Assembly (NCBI GenBank): GCA_963558655.1
Contig: CAUWHJ010000008.1
Location: forward strand, 35,627-99,626
DNA: 64,000 nucleotides
Direction: 5' to 3'
Source: UMGS1590 sp963558655
GTDB taxonomy: Bacteria > Bacillota > Peptococcia > Peptococcales > Peptococcaceae
This document shows positions 8,196 through 17,497 of the stretch, piece after piece (the stretch's first letter is position 1; each line of letters begins with the position of its first letter). Under the pieces are notes generated by a model. That model worked only from the letters and a program-made list of their open reading frames with translations, made no database searches and was not told the origin of the DNA. Position numbers and translations under genes: made by a program.

Positions 8196-9284
8196 ATCGA
8201 AACGCACGCCGGCGTTGTGGATGTTGGCGTCGTAGCCTGGTACATGGGTACCGAGGGTCATCATGGTGATGGGAACGTTTTGGCTGAAGTAGCCAAAGTC
8301 TTCGCTCCAGGAGAAAGGTGTTTCGTGAACGCTTGTGCGGCAGTCTGGTGCATAGTGAGCGAGCACAGCGATGATGTTTTTATTCAGTGAAGGATTGCTG
8401 GTGACTGCAGGCACGGAGGTGACCCAACGTGTTTCTGCGGTGCAGCGCAGGGTTTGGGCAACGCCTGCAGCAATGGCTTCCAGGCGGCTTTTGAGTTGGC
8501 TGCGTAGTGCAGTGTCGTAGGTACGCAGGGTGCCGCGCAGTTGTGCAGTTTCCGGAACAACGTTGTAAGTGGTGCCGGAGGTGATGGCACAAACCGAGAG
8601 CACGGCGGTGTCAAATGGAGAGATTTCACGGCTCATCAGTCCTTGCAGAGCGTTGTAGATTTGTACGGCGGCAAAGATGGGGTCGCAGCCGTTGTGCGGA
8701 GCGGCGCCATGGGTGCTGGTGCCATGTATGTCCATGAAAAATTCATCGGAAGCGGCATAGAGTGGGCCATCTTTATAATAGAGCACGCCGCTTTCCATGA
8801 CGGGCGAAACGTGCAGGGCGAAGGCACCTTGATAGGTTGGCTCGATGAGGCCTTGTTCCAGAAGAAATTTGCCGCCGGTGGCGCCTTCTTCATCAGGCTG
8901 GAAGATGAGGCGTGTGCGATGGGTGAGCTTGTCGGCGTGCTTTTGCAGCAGGCAGGCAGCACCCAAGAGCATGGCGGTGTGCAGGTCGTGGCCGCAGTTG
9001 TGCGCCCAGGTGGTTTCCGAGGAGAAAGGCAGACCGCTTTCTTCGTGCATAGGTAGTGCGTCGGTGTCGGCACGCAATATCATGCCTGCGGGGCCATTGC
9101 CAATGTCGCAGACGATGGTGCCTTGGCAGGGTTCGGAAAAGGAAACGCGATGTGCGTTTAGCACATCGCGAATGAGTTGCAGCGTTTCTGGCAGGTCGTA
9201 GCCGCCTTCTGCGTGTTGATGCAGGGTGCGGCGCCAGCGGATAAGCTCAGGCAATAAAGCGTTGGCATCGTTTGTTAGATTCAT
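8136..9284 (-). CDS. M20-family N-acyl-amino-acid amidohydrolase
   Basis: 382 residues, usual length for the hippurate/IAA-amino-acid hydrolase group of M20 metallopeptidases. Metal-binding segments are visible: RADTDALPM, AHNCGHDLH (bridging Cys/His), QPDEEGATGG (catalytic Glu pair), FALHV and a late His in NIHNAG. The lid domain contains HGTSTHGAAPH. It should release a free amino acid from an N-acylated one in the cytosol. It is the second gene of an operon with uppP, 10 bases downstream, with AGGAGAG before its ATG. Its last 20 codons are duplicated at 3146, marking the edge of the AT-rich island. Confidence 0.92.
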   Translation of the reverse strand: MNLTNDANALLPELIRWRRTLHQHAEGGYDLPETLQLIRDVLNAHRVSFSEPCQGTIVCDIGNGPAGMILRADTDALPMHEESGLPFSSETTWAHNCGHDLHTAMLLGAACLLQKHADKLTHRTRLIFQPDEEGATGGKFLLEQGLIEPTYQGAFALHVSPVMESGVLYYKDGPLYAASDEFFMDIHGTSTHGAAPHNGCDPIFAAVQIYNALQGLMSREISPFDTAVLSVCAITSGTTYNVVPETAQLRGTLRTYDTALRSQLKSRLEAIAAGVAQTLRCTAETRWVTSVPAVTSNPSLNKNIIAVLAHYAPDCRTSVHETPFSWSEDFGYFSQNVPITMMTLGTHVPGYDANIHNAGVRFDENAMPSGVLAHVCAALSVE

Positions 9285-9294
9285 GATGACTCTC

Positions 9295-10110
9295 CTAGCT
9301 TAAAAGGAAGTAACCAAGGACAATAATCCCGAGTACGATGCGGTAGTAACCGAATGGTTTGAAGTCGTTCTTGGCTACATAAGCAACAAGGAACTTGATA
9401 GCGAGAATCGAGACGACGAAGGCTACAAGCATACCGAAAAGGAGGATGCAGGCTTCGTAGGCGGTGAAGTTGAACCCGAATTTAACGAGTTTTAAGAGGC
9501 TGGCACCAAACATGATTGGAATGCTCATGAAGAAAGAAAATTCCGTAGCTACTGTACGAGAGGTGCCAACAAGCATACCGCCGATGATGGTGGAACCGGA
9601 GCGAGAGGTGCCTGGAATTAAGGAGAGCACCTGGAAGCAGCCGATTTTGAAGGCAGTGAGATAGCTCATTTTCTCGAAGCTGTCAACGGTTGGTTTGTAA
9701 TTGTATTTGGTTTCAATCCAGATGAAAATGATACCGTAGACAATCAACGCAATGGCAACGACGACATAATTGTAGAAATGTTCGTCCAGCCAGTCGTTGA
9801 GTGGCAAGCCGATGAGAGCGGCAGGCAGGCAGCCGATGATGACCTTGCCCCAGATTTGCCAGGTGTCGGATTTTTCTTTGGCACTTTTTCGTGGTGAGAA
9901 AGGGTTGAGTTTATGAAAATACACAACAACCACGGCTAAAATGGCCCCAAGTTGGATGACAACGAGAAACATTTCCCAAAAATCACGGGATACATCCAAC
10001 CGCAAAAAGTTTTCAACAAGAATCATGTGCCCGGTACTGGAAACTGGCAGCCATTCGGTAATCCCTTCGACAATACCAAGTATCAGGACTTTGAGATATT
10101 CGATGATCAT
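9295..10110 (-). CDS. uppP: Undecaprenyl-diphosphatase (BacA/UppP)
   Basis: About 271 residues, polytopic. Both signature regions are present: GIVEGITEWLPVSSTGH near the N-terminus (catalytic Glu cluster) and PGTSRSGST in the middle (phosphate-binding). It dephosphorylates undecaprenyl diphosphate at the membrane to recycle the cell-wall lipid carrier and gives bacitracin tolerance. The start at 10110 is chosen because GGAGGAA lies just upstream; a longer start 18 bases earlier lacks a ribosome site. A promoter is visible at 10141-10169. Confidence 0.95.
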   Translation of the reverse strand: MIIEYLKVLILGIVEGITEWLPVSSTGHMILVENFLRLDVSRDFWEMFLVVIQLGAILAVVVVYFHKLNPFSPRKSAKEKSDTWQIWGKVIIGCLPAALIGLPLNDWLDEHFYNYVVVAIALIVYGIIFIWIETKYNYKPTVDSFEKMSYLTAFKIGCFQVLSLIPGTSRSGSTIIGGMLVGTSRTVATEFSFFMSIPIMFGASLLKLVKFGFNFTAYEACILLFGMLVAFVVSILAIKFLVAYVAKNDFKPFGYYRIVLGIIVLGYFLLS

Positions 10111-10140
10111 TTCATTCCTCCATAACATTGTGATGTTACC

Positions 10141-10169
10141 ATTTTAATGGATGTGTACGGTGGTCGCAA
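10141..10169 (-). promoter_or_regulatory. Promoter of uppP-amidohydrolase operon
   Basis: On the - strand TTGCGA (10169-10164) and TAAAAT (10146-10141) are separated by 17 bases, about 30 bases before the uppP start. Confidence 0.6.
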
Positions 10170-10255
10170 GGGAGGGGCGGGAGAATTTATGAAAAATTTA
10201 AGAATAACACGCCTTATCTGAGGGAAATTTGAAAAATATGACTGTGTTTAGTATA

Positions 10256-10284
10256 TTGAAGGCGGGAAGGATTGCTGATATAAT
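10256..10284 (+). promoter_or_regulatory. Promoter of metallophosphoesterase-ridA-cydAB region
   Basis: TTGAAG at 10256 and TATAAT at 10279 with a 17-base spacer. No other clear promoter is seen before cydA, so this one may serve the whole run to 13968. Confidence 0.65.
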
Positions 10285-10394
10285 CTGGATATAAAAATGT
10301 GGCAAAGAAAATTAAAGATGCCATTAAAAATGTTGGCGGTATCAGCTAGTGAACAATTTTTGAAAGAATGAAAAGGAACGGGAGATACAGAACG

Positions 10395-11144
10395 TTGGTA
10401 CAACAAAATGACATCACTTTTTGGGCGATTGGCGATTTGCATTTGTCGATTGGCTTGGAAAAAGACAAACAAAAACCGATGGATCAATTTGGTGATGCCT
10501 GGGTGCAGCACACAGCGAAGATTGCACGGAGCTGGTGCGAGCGGGTGAAAAAAGATGATGTGGTGCTGCTTCTGGGCGATCTTATCTGGGGCAATCGTGT
10601 AGACGAGGTGCGCTTTGCTCTTGATTGGCTGGGCTGTTTGCCGGGGCGCAAGGTGTTGGTACGTGGCAATCATGACAACTGGTGGCAAAGCATTTCTAAG
10701 GTGCGTGGCGCTTTGCCGGCAGGTATGTATGCGATTCAAAACGATGCGTTGCTTTTTGGGAGCGTGGCCATCGCAGGCAGCCGTGGCTGGACGTATGCCG
10801 ACCCAGAGGGACTTGAGCATCAGGAAAAAATGCTCAGACGTGAATATGCCCGCCTGGAAGCCTCGCTTGCACAGATGGCGTCCGAAGCCAGCTATCGTAT
10901 TGCCATGCTGCATTATCCGCCGTTTGATGGCGCAGAGCCAGCGGTGGAAATGGCTGCACTTTTGGAACGCTACCAGGTTGATGTGTGTGTGTTTGGACAT
11001 TTGCATGGTCAGGAAGCGGCACAATTCCGAGCAATAGAAAAAAACAATGTGAAATATGTGTTGGCAAGTGCAGATTATGTTGATTTTTCACCGCTGCCGC
11101 TTTATAATTATCAATATATTCATGACCGCATAAGGTATAATTGA
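10395..11144 (+). CDS. Calcineurin-like metallophosphoesterase
   Basis: About 249 residues with all five metallophosphoesterase blocks in order: GDLHLS, LLGDLIWGN, RGNHDNW, a HYPPF segment and GHLHG. A two-metal phosphoesterase in the cytosol; the substrate cannot be told. The TTG at 10395 is preferred because GGGAGAT sits 8 bases upstream and it gives a normal short N-terminus; an ATG at 10368 in the same frame has no ribosome site. ridA begins 17 bases after its stop. Confidence 0.88.
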   Translation: MVQQNDITFWAIGDLHLSIGLEKDKQKPMDQFGDAWVQHTAKIARSWCERVKKDDVVLLLGDLIWGNRVDEVRFALDWLGCLPGRKVLVRGNHDNWWQSISKVRGALPAGMYAIQNDALLFGSVAIAGSRGWTYADPEGLEHQEKMLRREYARLEASLAQMASEASYRIAMLHYPPFDGAEPAVEMAALLERYQVDVCVFGHLHGQEAAQFRAIEKNNVKYVLASADYVDFSPLPLYNYQYIHDRIRYN

Positions 11145-11161
11145 AAAAGGGGGTGAGAAAG

Positions 11162-11545
11162 ATGACAAAACGTATTCTCGCAACAGAAAAAGCGCCTGCC
11201 GCATTGGGACCCTATTCTCAAGGCGTGGCTGCCAGCGGCGAAATGATTTTTGTATCCGGTCAAATTCCTATTGACCCAGCAACCGGCGCACCTGTGGAGG
11301 GTGACATTGCGCGCCAAACCACACAGTGCATGGATAACATCATAGCTATTTTAGCGGAAGCTGGCGCAACGGCGGAGAACATTGTTAAGACGACCATTTA
11401 TCTCAAGGATATGGACAACTTTGGCGCCGTCAATGAGGCGTATGGCAAGTATTTCAAGGGCGACGCTCCGGCACGTGGTTGCGTGGAAGTGGCACGTTTG
11501 CCAAAGGATATGCAGGTAGAAATTGAAGCCATTGCGGTTTTATAA
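11162..11545 (+). CDS. ridA: RidA enamine/imine deaminase
   Basis: 127 residues, the family length. It has GPYSQG near the N-terminus, SGQIPIDP, and RGCVEVARLP with the conserved active-site Arg. RidA hydrolyses reactive 2-aminoacrylate and other enamines made by PLP enzymes such as threonine dehydratase, protecting among others branched-chain amino acid synthesis. The ATG at 11162 is chosen over an upstream TTG because AAGGGGGTGAG precedes it closely. It sits just before cydAB with 45 bases between. Confidence 0.96.
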   Translation: MTKRILATEKAPAALGPYSQGVAASGEMIFVSGQIPIDPATGAPVEGDIARQTTQCMDNIIAILAEAGATAENIVKTTIYLKDMDNFGAVNEAYGKYFKGDAPARGCVEVARLPKDMQVEIEAIAVL

Positions 11546-11590
11546 TCGCTGTGCGCTGTTTGAAGGAGATAAAGAAAAAGGAGGAAGGTT

Positions 11591-12970
11591 ATGCTTGACG
11601 CATTGGTTTTAGCCCGTTGGCAGTTTGCGATTACAACGGTGTATCACTTTTTGTTTGTACCGCTGACGCTCGGCCTGTCCATCATGACAGCAATGATTCA
11701 AACGAAATATTATAAAACAGGCGATCCGAAGTACAAAACCATGACGAAGTTCTGGGGAAAACTTTTCCTGATTAACTTTGTGATGGGGGTTGTCACGGGG
11801 CTTGTGCAGGAATTCCAATTTGGGATGAACTGGTCGGAGTATGCACGTTTCATGGGTGACATTTTTGGTGCACCTTTGGCGATTGAGGCGCTTTTGGCGT
11901 TCTTTATCGAATCAACGTTTTTGGGCGTGTGGGTCTTTGGTTGGGACCGTCTGCCAAAAGCGGTGCATTTAGCGAGCATTTGGTTGGTGGCGTTGGCGTC
12001 CAACCTGAGTGCGATGTGGATTCTTGTGGCCAACTCATTTATGCAGCATCCACAGGGGTATGTGCTCAATAACGGCCGCGTAGAAATGGATAATTTTGCT
12101 GACATTGTTGGCAATTCGTATTTCTTCCATCAATTTGCCCATGTGTTCACAGCCGGGCTGACAACGGCGGCGTTTTTCATGTTGGGCATCAGCGCTTATC
12201 ATTTGTTGCGTAAAAAGAACGTGCCAATCATGAAATCATCGTTCAAGTTCGCTGCCATCATGGGGCTGATTGCGTCCATCGCCGTAGCTGGTGTAGGGCA
12301 TATGCAAGGTCAGTATCTGACAAAAGAAGTGCCAATGAAAATGGCTGCCATGGAAGCACTTTGGGAAACCGAAGAACACGCACCACTGGCGCTTGTTGCC
12401 GGTATTGATATGGAAAACCATGAAAACACGTTTGAAATTGCCATTCCTGGCGCATTGAGTTTTATGGCACATAACAACTTTACTGAAGAAGTGCAGGGGA
12501 TTAACGATCTTCAGGAACAGTATGAAGAACAGTATGGCGAAGGCAATTATATTCCAGATGTACCGCTCATGTTTTGGAGTTTTCGCATCATGGTTGGCGC
12601 CGGCAGCCTTTTGGTATTGGGTGCGCTGATTGCTTGCTTCATGGTGAAAACAAAACGTGAGATAAAAGGTTCCAAGCTTTTATTGGCCTTTTTACCGTTG
12701 ATGCTTTTCCCATATCTTGCCAATTCTTTTGGCTGGATTCTCACGGAAGTGGGGCGTCAGCCATGGATTGTTTATGGCTTGCAAAAGACGGCAGATGCGG
12801 TGTCGCAAGTGGTATCCGGCGGCGAAGTGCTGATTACGCTCGTAGGTTTCACCCTCGTTTATCTGATATTGGCAATTATTGACGTTGGTTTGCTTGCTCG
12901 TGCAGCCAAGAAAGTGGAAGATGGCGACAAGAAGCCTAAAGCGGCAGAGGAGGGCTCGTTATGGATTTAA
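11591..12970 (+). CDS. cydA: Cytochrome bd quinol oxidase subunit I
   Basis: 459 residues with about nine membrane segments. H19 (haem b595 ligand position), the EFQFGMNW segment and the GRQPWIVYG block are present. The length indicates the short Q-loop form found in Bacillota rather than the long E. coli form. With CydB it makes the membrane oxidase that reduces oxygen with quinol electrons at high affinity, giving microaerobic respiration or oxygen removal. AAAGGAGG precedes the ATG. It overlaps cydB by 10 bases. Confidence 0.97.
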   Translation: MLDALVLARWQFAITTVYHFLFVPLTLGLSIMTAMIQTKYYKTGDPKYKTMTKFWGKLFLINFVMGVVTGLVQEFQFGMNWSEYARFMGDIFGAPLAIEALLAFFIESTFLGVWVFGWDRLPKAVHLASIWLVALASNLSAMWILVANSFMQHPQGYVLNNGRVEMDNFADIVGNSYFFHQFAHVFTAGLTTAAFFMLGISAYHLLRKKNVPIMKSSFKFAAIMGLIASIAVAGVGHMQGQYLTKEVPMKMAAMEALWETEEHAPLALVAGIDMENHENTFEIAIPGALSFMAHNNFTEEVQGINDLQEQYEEQYGEGNYIPDVPLMFWSFRIMVGAGSLLVLGALIACFMVKTKREIKGSKLLLAFLPLMLFPYLANSFGWILTEVGRQPWIVYGLQKTADAVSQVVSGGEVLITLVGFTLVYLILAIIDVGLLARAAKKVEDGDKKPKAAEEGSLWI

Positions 12971-13968
12971 ATATTCTTTGGTTTATTCTCATTACGGTGC
13001 TGTTCATCGGCTTCTTCTTTCTGGAAGGATTCGATTATGGCGTGGGTGCGCTTATTCCAATCATCGGTAAGGACGATGATGAACGCCGTGTGGTTTTGAA
13101 CACCATCGGGCCGTTCTGGGACGGTAATGAGGTGTGGCTGATTACTGCCGGCGGCGCCATGTTTGCTGCTTTTCCTCATGTGTATGCCACCATGTTCAGT
13201 GGTTGGTATCTGGCGCTGTTTTTGATTCTTTTGGCGTTGATTTTGCGCGCTACCGGCATTGAGTTCCGCAGCCAAAAGCCAAGCCTTTCCTGGCGCAAGG
13301 GCTGGGATACGGTGATTGCTGTTTCATCGATTCTGTCTGCTGTGCTTTGGGGCGTGGCGGTGTCGAATTTGGTGATTGGCGTGCCTATTGATGAAAATAT
13401 GCAGTATGCTGGCTCTTTCTTCACGCTTCTGCGTCCATTCTGCCTGGTTGGCGGTGTGATGCTGGCGTTGATTTTCCTCTACCATGGTGCTTGCTATCTC
13501 ATGCTCAAGGCTGGTGAACAGTCGGTATTAGACCGTGCCCAGGGGATTGCCGAAAAACTTGGCCCAATCATGATTGTTGTCACGGTTGTTTGGGTGGTGT
13601 GGGCATTCTTTGCAAGCACCATGTTTGAGAATGTGCTGGCCATCATCTTCATTGCTCTGGCAGCGGTGCTGATGATTCTCTCAGTGTTTTGCACCAAAAA
13701 GAAAGCATCTGGGAAAGCATTCATCTTTATCGCTTTGGCGATTGCCTTCTGTGTGGCTGGTGTTTTCGCCGGTATGTTCCCGAACATCATGATTTCGACG
13801 ATTGACCCAGCGTACAGCCTTGACATCTACAATGCAGCGTCCTCGCCTAAGACCCTGAGCTTTATGACGAAGGTAGCGCTGACCATGGTGCCGATTGTGC
13901 TTTTGTATCAGATTTGGTCTTTCTATGTGTTCCGCGCGCGTGTGACCAAAAAATCGGTGAAATATTGA
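12961..13968 (+). CDS. cydB: Cytochrome bd quinol oxidase subunit II
   Basis: 335 residues, polytopic. The family start (LEGFDYGVG) and FWDGNEVWL are seen, followed by RATGIEFR. It is the structural partner of CydA. The ribosome site GAGGAGGG lies inside the end of cydA, so the two are translationally coupled. A terminator follows before cydD. Confidence 0.97.
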   Translation: MDLNILWFILITVLFIGFFFLEGFDYGVGALIPIIGKDDDERRVVLNTIGPFWDGNEVWLITAGGAMFAAFPHVYATMFSGWYLALFLILLALILRATGIEFRSQKPSLSWRKGWDTVIAVSSILSAVLWGVAVSNLVIGVPIDENMQYAGSFFTLLRPFCLVGGVMLALIFLYHGACYLMLKAGEQSVLDRAQGIAEKLGPIMIVVTVVWVVWAFFASTMFENVLAIIFIALAAVLMILSVFCTKKKASGKAFIFIALAIAFCVAGVFAGMFPNIMISTIDPAYSLDIYNAASSPKTLSFMTKVALTMVPIVLLYQIWSFYVFRARVTKKSVKY

Positions 13969-13974
13969 TGAATC

Positions 13975-14005
13975 AAGCGTTTCCTTTTTGGGGAGCGCTT
14001 TTTTC
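13975..14005 (+). terminator. Terminator after cydAB
   Basis: A stem of AAGCG (13975-13979) with CGCTT (13996-14000), extended by partial TTCC/GGGG pairing, then a T-run. Confidence 0.7.
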
Positions 14006-14044
14006 TTAGCTTTAGGCAATGTTGAATGATTGAGGAGGTTTTTC

Positions 14045-15766
14045 ATGGTCGATAAAAAATTGCTCAGAGAGGCACGAGCGCAGCGGGCGCTGTTTGCCGC
14101 TTCGGTGCTTTGCAGTTTAGGGGCAGCAGCAGCGATTCTTTGGCAAACCTGGAGCGTGGCAGTGATTGTGAATGGCCTCTTTTTGGGTGACGCTTCAGCG
14201 GCTTCGCTAAAACCTGCTTTTGTGGCGGCGCTTTTGGCGCTTGGGCTGCGGATTTTTTTGGAGATGCTTGAGGACGTTGTGAGCTTACGCCTGGCAGCGC
14301 AGATTAAGAGCGATTTGCGCGCACGCCTTATTGACAAGCTGAGAACGTTGTCTCCTGTTCAGGTGCAGGCGATGCAGTCGGGCAAGTTGCTGAATTTGCT
14401 TTATGATGGCATTGATACGCTGGAGAGCTATTTCAGCGGCTATCTGCCGCAGCTTTACAAAGCGGTGTTTATTCCAATTCTCTTTCTTTGTGTCATCTTT
14501 CCAAAAGACGCCACCAGCGCTGTGATTATGTTGGTGACTTTGCCGCTGATTCCTATGTTTATGGTGCTCATTGGCAAATGGACGAAACGGGAAAGTGTGC
14601 GGCAGTGGGTGCTTCTGACAAAATTTGCGGCATTTTTAGAGGATGTGCTGGCGGGGCTTATGACGTTGAAATCCTTAGGCCGCAGCAAAAAACAGGGTGA
14701 GAAGATTGGGGAAATCAGCGAAGCGTATCGCCGCGCGACCTTTCAGGTGCAGAAGTGGGCGTTCATTTCATCGCTGGCGTTGGAGCTGGTTGCCACCATC
14801 TCCATTGCCATGGTGGCGGTTGGCTTGGGCTTGCGTTTGTGCAATGGCACGTTGACATTTTTAATTGGCTTTTACATCTTGCTTCTGGCGCCGGAATATT
14901 ATCAGCCGATGCGTACGCTGGGACAGTATTTTCATTCTGGCATCAATGCCGAGGAAGCGGCAAAAAGTCTTTACGCTTTTCTCGACACTGAGCCGTGGCA
15001 GGTGCAGGAAGGGGACTATGCCGAGAAATGTGTGCGGGAGATTCGCTTTGAACACGTCAGTTATCGTTATCCGGGCGCAAAAGAGGACGCTGTCAAAGAT
15101 GTGTCGCTGGTTCTTTCGGCGGGACAGTCGCTGGCGTTTGTCGGTGACAGTGGCAGCGGTAAGACAACGTTGATGATGTTGGCAATGTGCTTTTTGCAGC
15201 CAACGGCGGGAACCATCTATGTGAACGGTGTGCCGCTATCGTCCTGGCAGAGAAAGGCATATCACCGCCGTTTGGCGGCTGTGTTGCAACGCCCCTATGT
15301 ATTTGCCGGTACGGTGTTGGAAAATATTGTTTTTGCGGACACCGTGAACGCAGAGGAGGCGGCACGTGCCGGTGCGATTGCCGAACAGATTGGTCTTACG
15401 CATCTTTTACGCACAACGCCGCAAGGCTTGCAGACGAGAATCGGCCAGGGTGGTGCCCAGCTTTCCGGTGGCCAAACAGCCTTGCTTTTGGTAGCACGCG
15501 CGCTTTATCGTGACAGTGATGTGCTTTTCTTAGATGAGATGACCGATAACCTCGATGTGGAAAGTGAGTATGCGCTGGTGGAAGCGCTGGATACCGTGCG
15601 CCATGGTCGCACCACCTGGATTATTGCCCATCGTTTGCAAACGCTGCGTAAGGTGGACCAAATTCTTCTTATGAAAGAAGGGCGTTTGGTAAGCAGCGGC
15701 AGTTTTGAGGAGATGGTTGATGCCGGCGGCTATGCAATCGGGAAGGAGGTGCTATGCGATGGTTAA
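14045..15766 (+). CDS. cydD: CydD, half of the thiol-reductant ABC exporter
   Basis: About 573 residues: a six-helix ABC exporter domain (about 1-310), then an ATPase domain with Walker A GDSGSGKTT (about 367), LSGGQ signature (about 473), a Walker B ending in FLDEM, and an H-loop AHRL. With CydC it exports glutathione or cysteine to the outside, needed to assemble cytochrome bd. The ATG at 14045 follows GAGGAGG; a TTG 15 bases earlier has none. cydC starts inside its last codons. After the glutamate the usual PTS/A segment reads MTDN; ATP hydrolysis residues look intact. Confidence 0.92.
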   Translation: MVDKKLLREARAQRALFAASVLCSLGAAAAILWQTWSVAVIVNGLFLGDASAASLKPAFVAALLALGLRIFLEMLEDVVSLRLAAQIKSDLRARLIDKLRTLSPVQVQAMQSGKLLNLLYDGIDTLESYFSGYLPQLYKAVFIPILFLCVIFPKDATSAVIMLVTLPLIPMFMVLIGKWTKRESVRQWVLLTKFAAFLEDVLAGLMTLKSLGRSKKQGEKIGEISEAYRRATFQVQKWAFISSLALELVATISIAMVAVGLGLRLCNGTLTFLIGFYILLLAPEYYQPMRTLGQYFHSGINAEEAAKSLYAFLDTEPWQVQEGDYAEKCVREIRFEHVSYRYPGAKEDAVKDVSLVLSAGQSLAFVGDSGSGKTTLMMLAMCFLQPTAGTIYVNGVPLSSWQRKAYHRRLAAVLQRPYVFAGTVLENIVFADTVNAEEAARAGAIAEQIGLTHLLRTTPQGLQTRIGQGGAQLSGGQTALLLVARALYRDSDVLFLDEMTDNLDVESEYALVEALDTVRHGRTTWIIAHRLQTLRKVDQILLMKEGRLVSSGSFEEMVDAGGYAIGKEVLCDG

Positions 15767-17486
15767 AACGCTGCGTTGGTTAATGGCAATGCTTGCGCCG
15801 TATCGGTGGCAGGTGTTTTTTGGCAGTGTGCTGGTGGCATTGACGGTTTTGGGCAATGTGGGGCTTTTGGCAACGTCCGGTTTGCTTTTGTCGAAGGCCG
15901 CCTTAACGCCCGAAGTGTTGCTTTTGATGCCCTTGATTACAGGGGTGCGCTTTTTTGGCATAGGACGTGCGGTGCTGCGCTATGCTGAGCGTTTGTTGAA
16001 CCACAGCATTGCCTTTCGTATTCTCGGCCGTTTACGCAGAGATTTTTATGACCATCTGGAACCGCTTGTGCCAGATGCCTTGCCCAACTATTCAAAGGGC
16101 AAGCTCTATAACCAGTTTATGACAGATATTGAGGTTTTACAGTATTTCTATCTCAAAGCGGTGTCGATTCCTTTGGGAAGCCTTTTTATTTATACGGCGT
16201 GTGCGCTTTTTTTGGCGTTTTTTGAACCACGCTTGATTCCTTTGTTGCTCGTTGGTCAGCTTGTTGCCGGTTTTGTGATGCCTTGTTTGGCGGTTTCCGG
16301 TGGGCGCAGCGATAAGCAGGAGGCGGCAGAGGTACAACAGGCCTTGTCAGAACAGTTTCTTGAGCACAAGCAAGGGTTGACCGATTTGCACCTGTTTGGC
16401 AAAATCGAAACGATGACTCAGGCGTTGCAGCGGAAAACAGCGCAGCTGACAGTCTTGCATATGCGTATGAGTCTGAAAAAGAAGCTGCTCAGTCGTCTTA
16501 CCTTCGCCCTTAGCCACCTCACTATGCTGGCAGCACTGTGGCTGATGCTGTCTACGGTGCAAACGCAGCGTCTTGACGGGGTGTATGTTGCCATGTTGGC
16601 TTTGTTGGTGCTGGCTAGTTTTGAAGCCATCTTGCAAATGCCAGAGGCGGTGTTGCAGATGGAAGAATCAGTGCAGGCGGCAGAAGAGATGCGTGCTGTT
16701 TATGAGCAGCCATGCGTGGAACGACCGCTGACAACGGCGGAACCTTCTTCGTACACGCTGACCTGCGAACACCTCGATTTTCATTATCATCAAGATGGGC
16801 GACATTTGATTGAAGATTTGAATTTGGCCATTCCGGAAGGGCAGCATTTGGCCATTGTTGGCGAGAGTGGCAGCGGTAAATCTTCGCTGGCAAGGGTGCT
16901 CGCCGGGCAGTGGCAAATTGACGGCGGCAGTCTCCTTTTGGGCGATGTGCCATTGGCGGCGCTGGACGATGCTACCTTACATCGGCTGATAGCCAGCGTG
17001 GACCAGGAAAGCTATTTCTTTTACACGTCCATTCGTGAAAATATGCAGTTGGCCAATGTGCAGGTGACCGATGAAGCCATCTGGCAAGCCTTGGCCATGG
17101 TGGAATTGGAAACATTGGTGCGTGCCATGCCGCAGGGATTGGACACGGTGTTGGCAGAAAATGCAGCGGCGCTTTCCGGGGGCGAACGTCAGCGTTTGGC
17201 CATTGCCCGCATGATTGTGCAGGAACCGCGCATTGTCATCTTAGATGAAGCTTTACAAAAGCTCGACAAGCGTATGGCAGAACGCATTTTTGCACGGCTT
17301 TTAGCATGGGGCGAAGGGCGCACGATGATTGTCATAAGCCACAGTTTGTCCATGGTGGCTGGGCTTGACTTGTCTTGCGTGATGTCATATGGTAAAATCA
17401 TTGAACAAGGTGCACACGCTGCGCTTCTAAAGAAAGAAAATGGTTCTTATCGGGCCTTGTATGATATTGAACGATCTCAGTTTTAA
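15759..17486 (+). CDS. cydC: CydC, half of the thiol-reductant ABC exporter
   Basis: About 575 residues with the exporter membrane domain first and an ATPase domain after. Walker A GESGSGKSS is near 368, LSGGERQRLAIAR near 472, Walker B IVILDEAL follows, and the switch is ISHSLS. It forms a heterodimer with CydD. The ATG at 15759 overlaps cydD by 8 bases and has GGAAGGAGGT 8 bases upstream. The next gene, pgeF, starts 11 bases on, so transcription probably continues. Confidence 0.92.
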   Translation: MVKTLRWLMAMLAPYRWQVFFGSVLVALTVLGNVGLLATSGLLLSKAALTPEVLLLMPLITGVRFFGIGRAVLRYAERLLNHSIAFRILGRLRRDFYDHLEPLVPDALPNYSKGKLYNQFMTDIEVLQYFYLKAVSIPLGSLFIYTACALFLAFFEPRLIPLLLVGQLVAGFVMPCLAVSGGRSDKQEAAEVQQALSEQFLEHKQGLTDLHLFGKIETMTQALQRKTAQLTVLHMRMSLKKKLLSRLTFALSHLTMLAALWLMLSTVQTQRLDGVYVAMLALLVLASFEAILQMPEAVLQMEESVQAAEEMRAVYEQPCVERPLTTAEPSSYTLTCEHLDFHYHQDGRHLIEDLNLAIPEGQHLAIVGESGSGKSSLARVLAGQWQIDGGSLLLGDVPLAALDDATLHRLIASVDQESYFFYTSIRENMQLANVQVTDEAIWQALAMVELETLVRAMPQGLDTVLAENAAALSGGERQRLAIARMIVQEPRIVILDEALQKLDKRMAERIFARLLAWGEGRTMIVISHSLSMVAGLDLSCVMSYGKIIEQGAHAALLKKENGSYRALYDIERSQF

Positions 17487-17497
17487 GGATGATGAGT

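Noticed and set aside
10248..11024. Open frame of 258 codons on the - strand opposite the metallophosphoesterase
   Set aside because: The + strand frame holds all metallophosphoesterase motifs; the antisense frame has none and no start signal.
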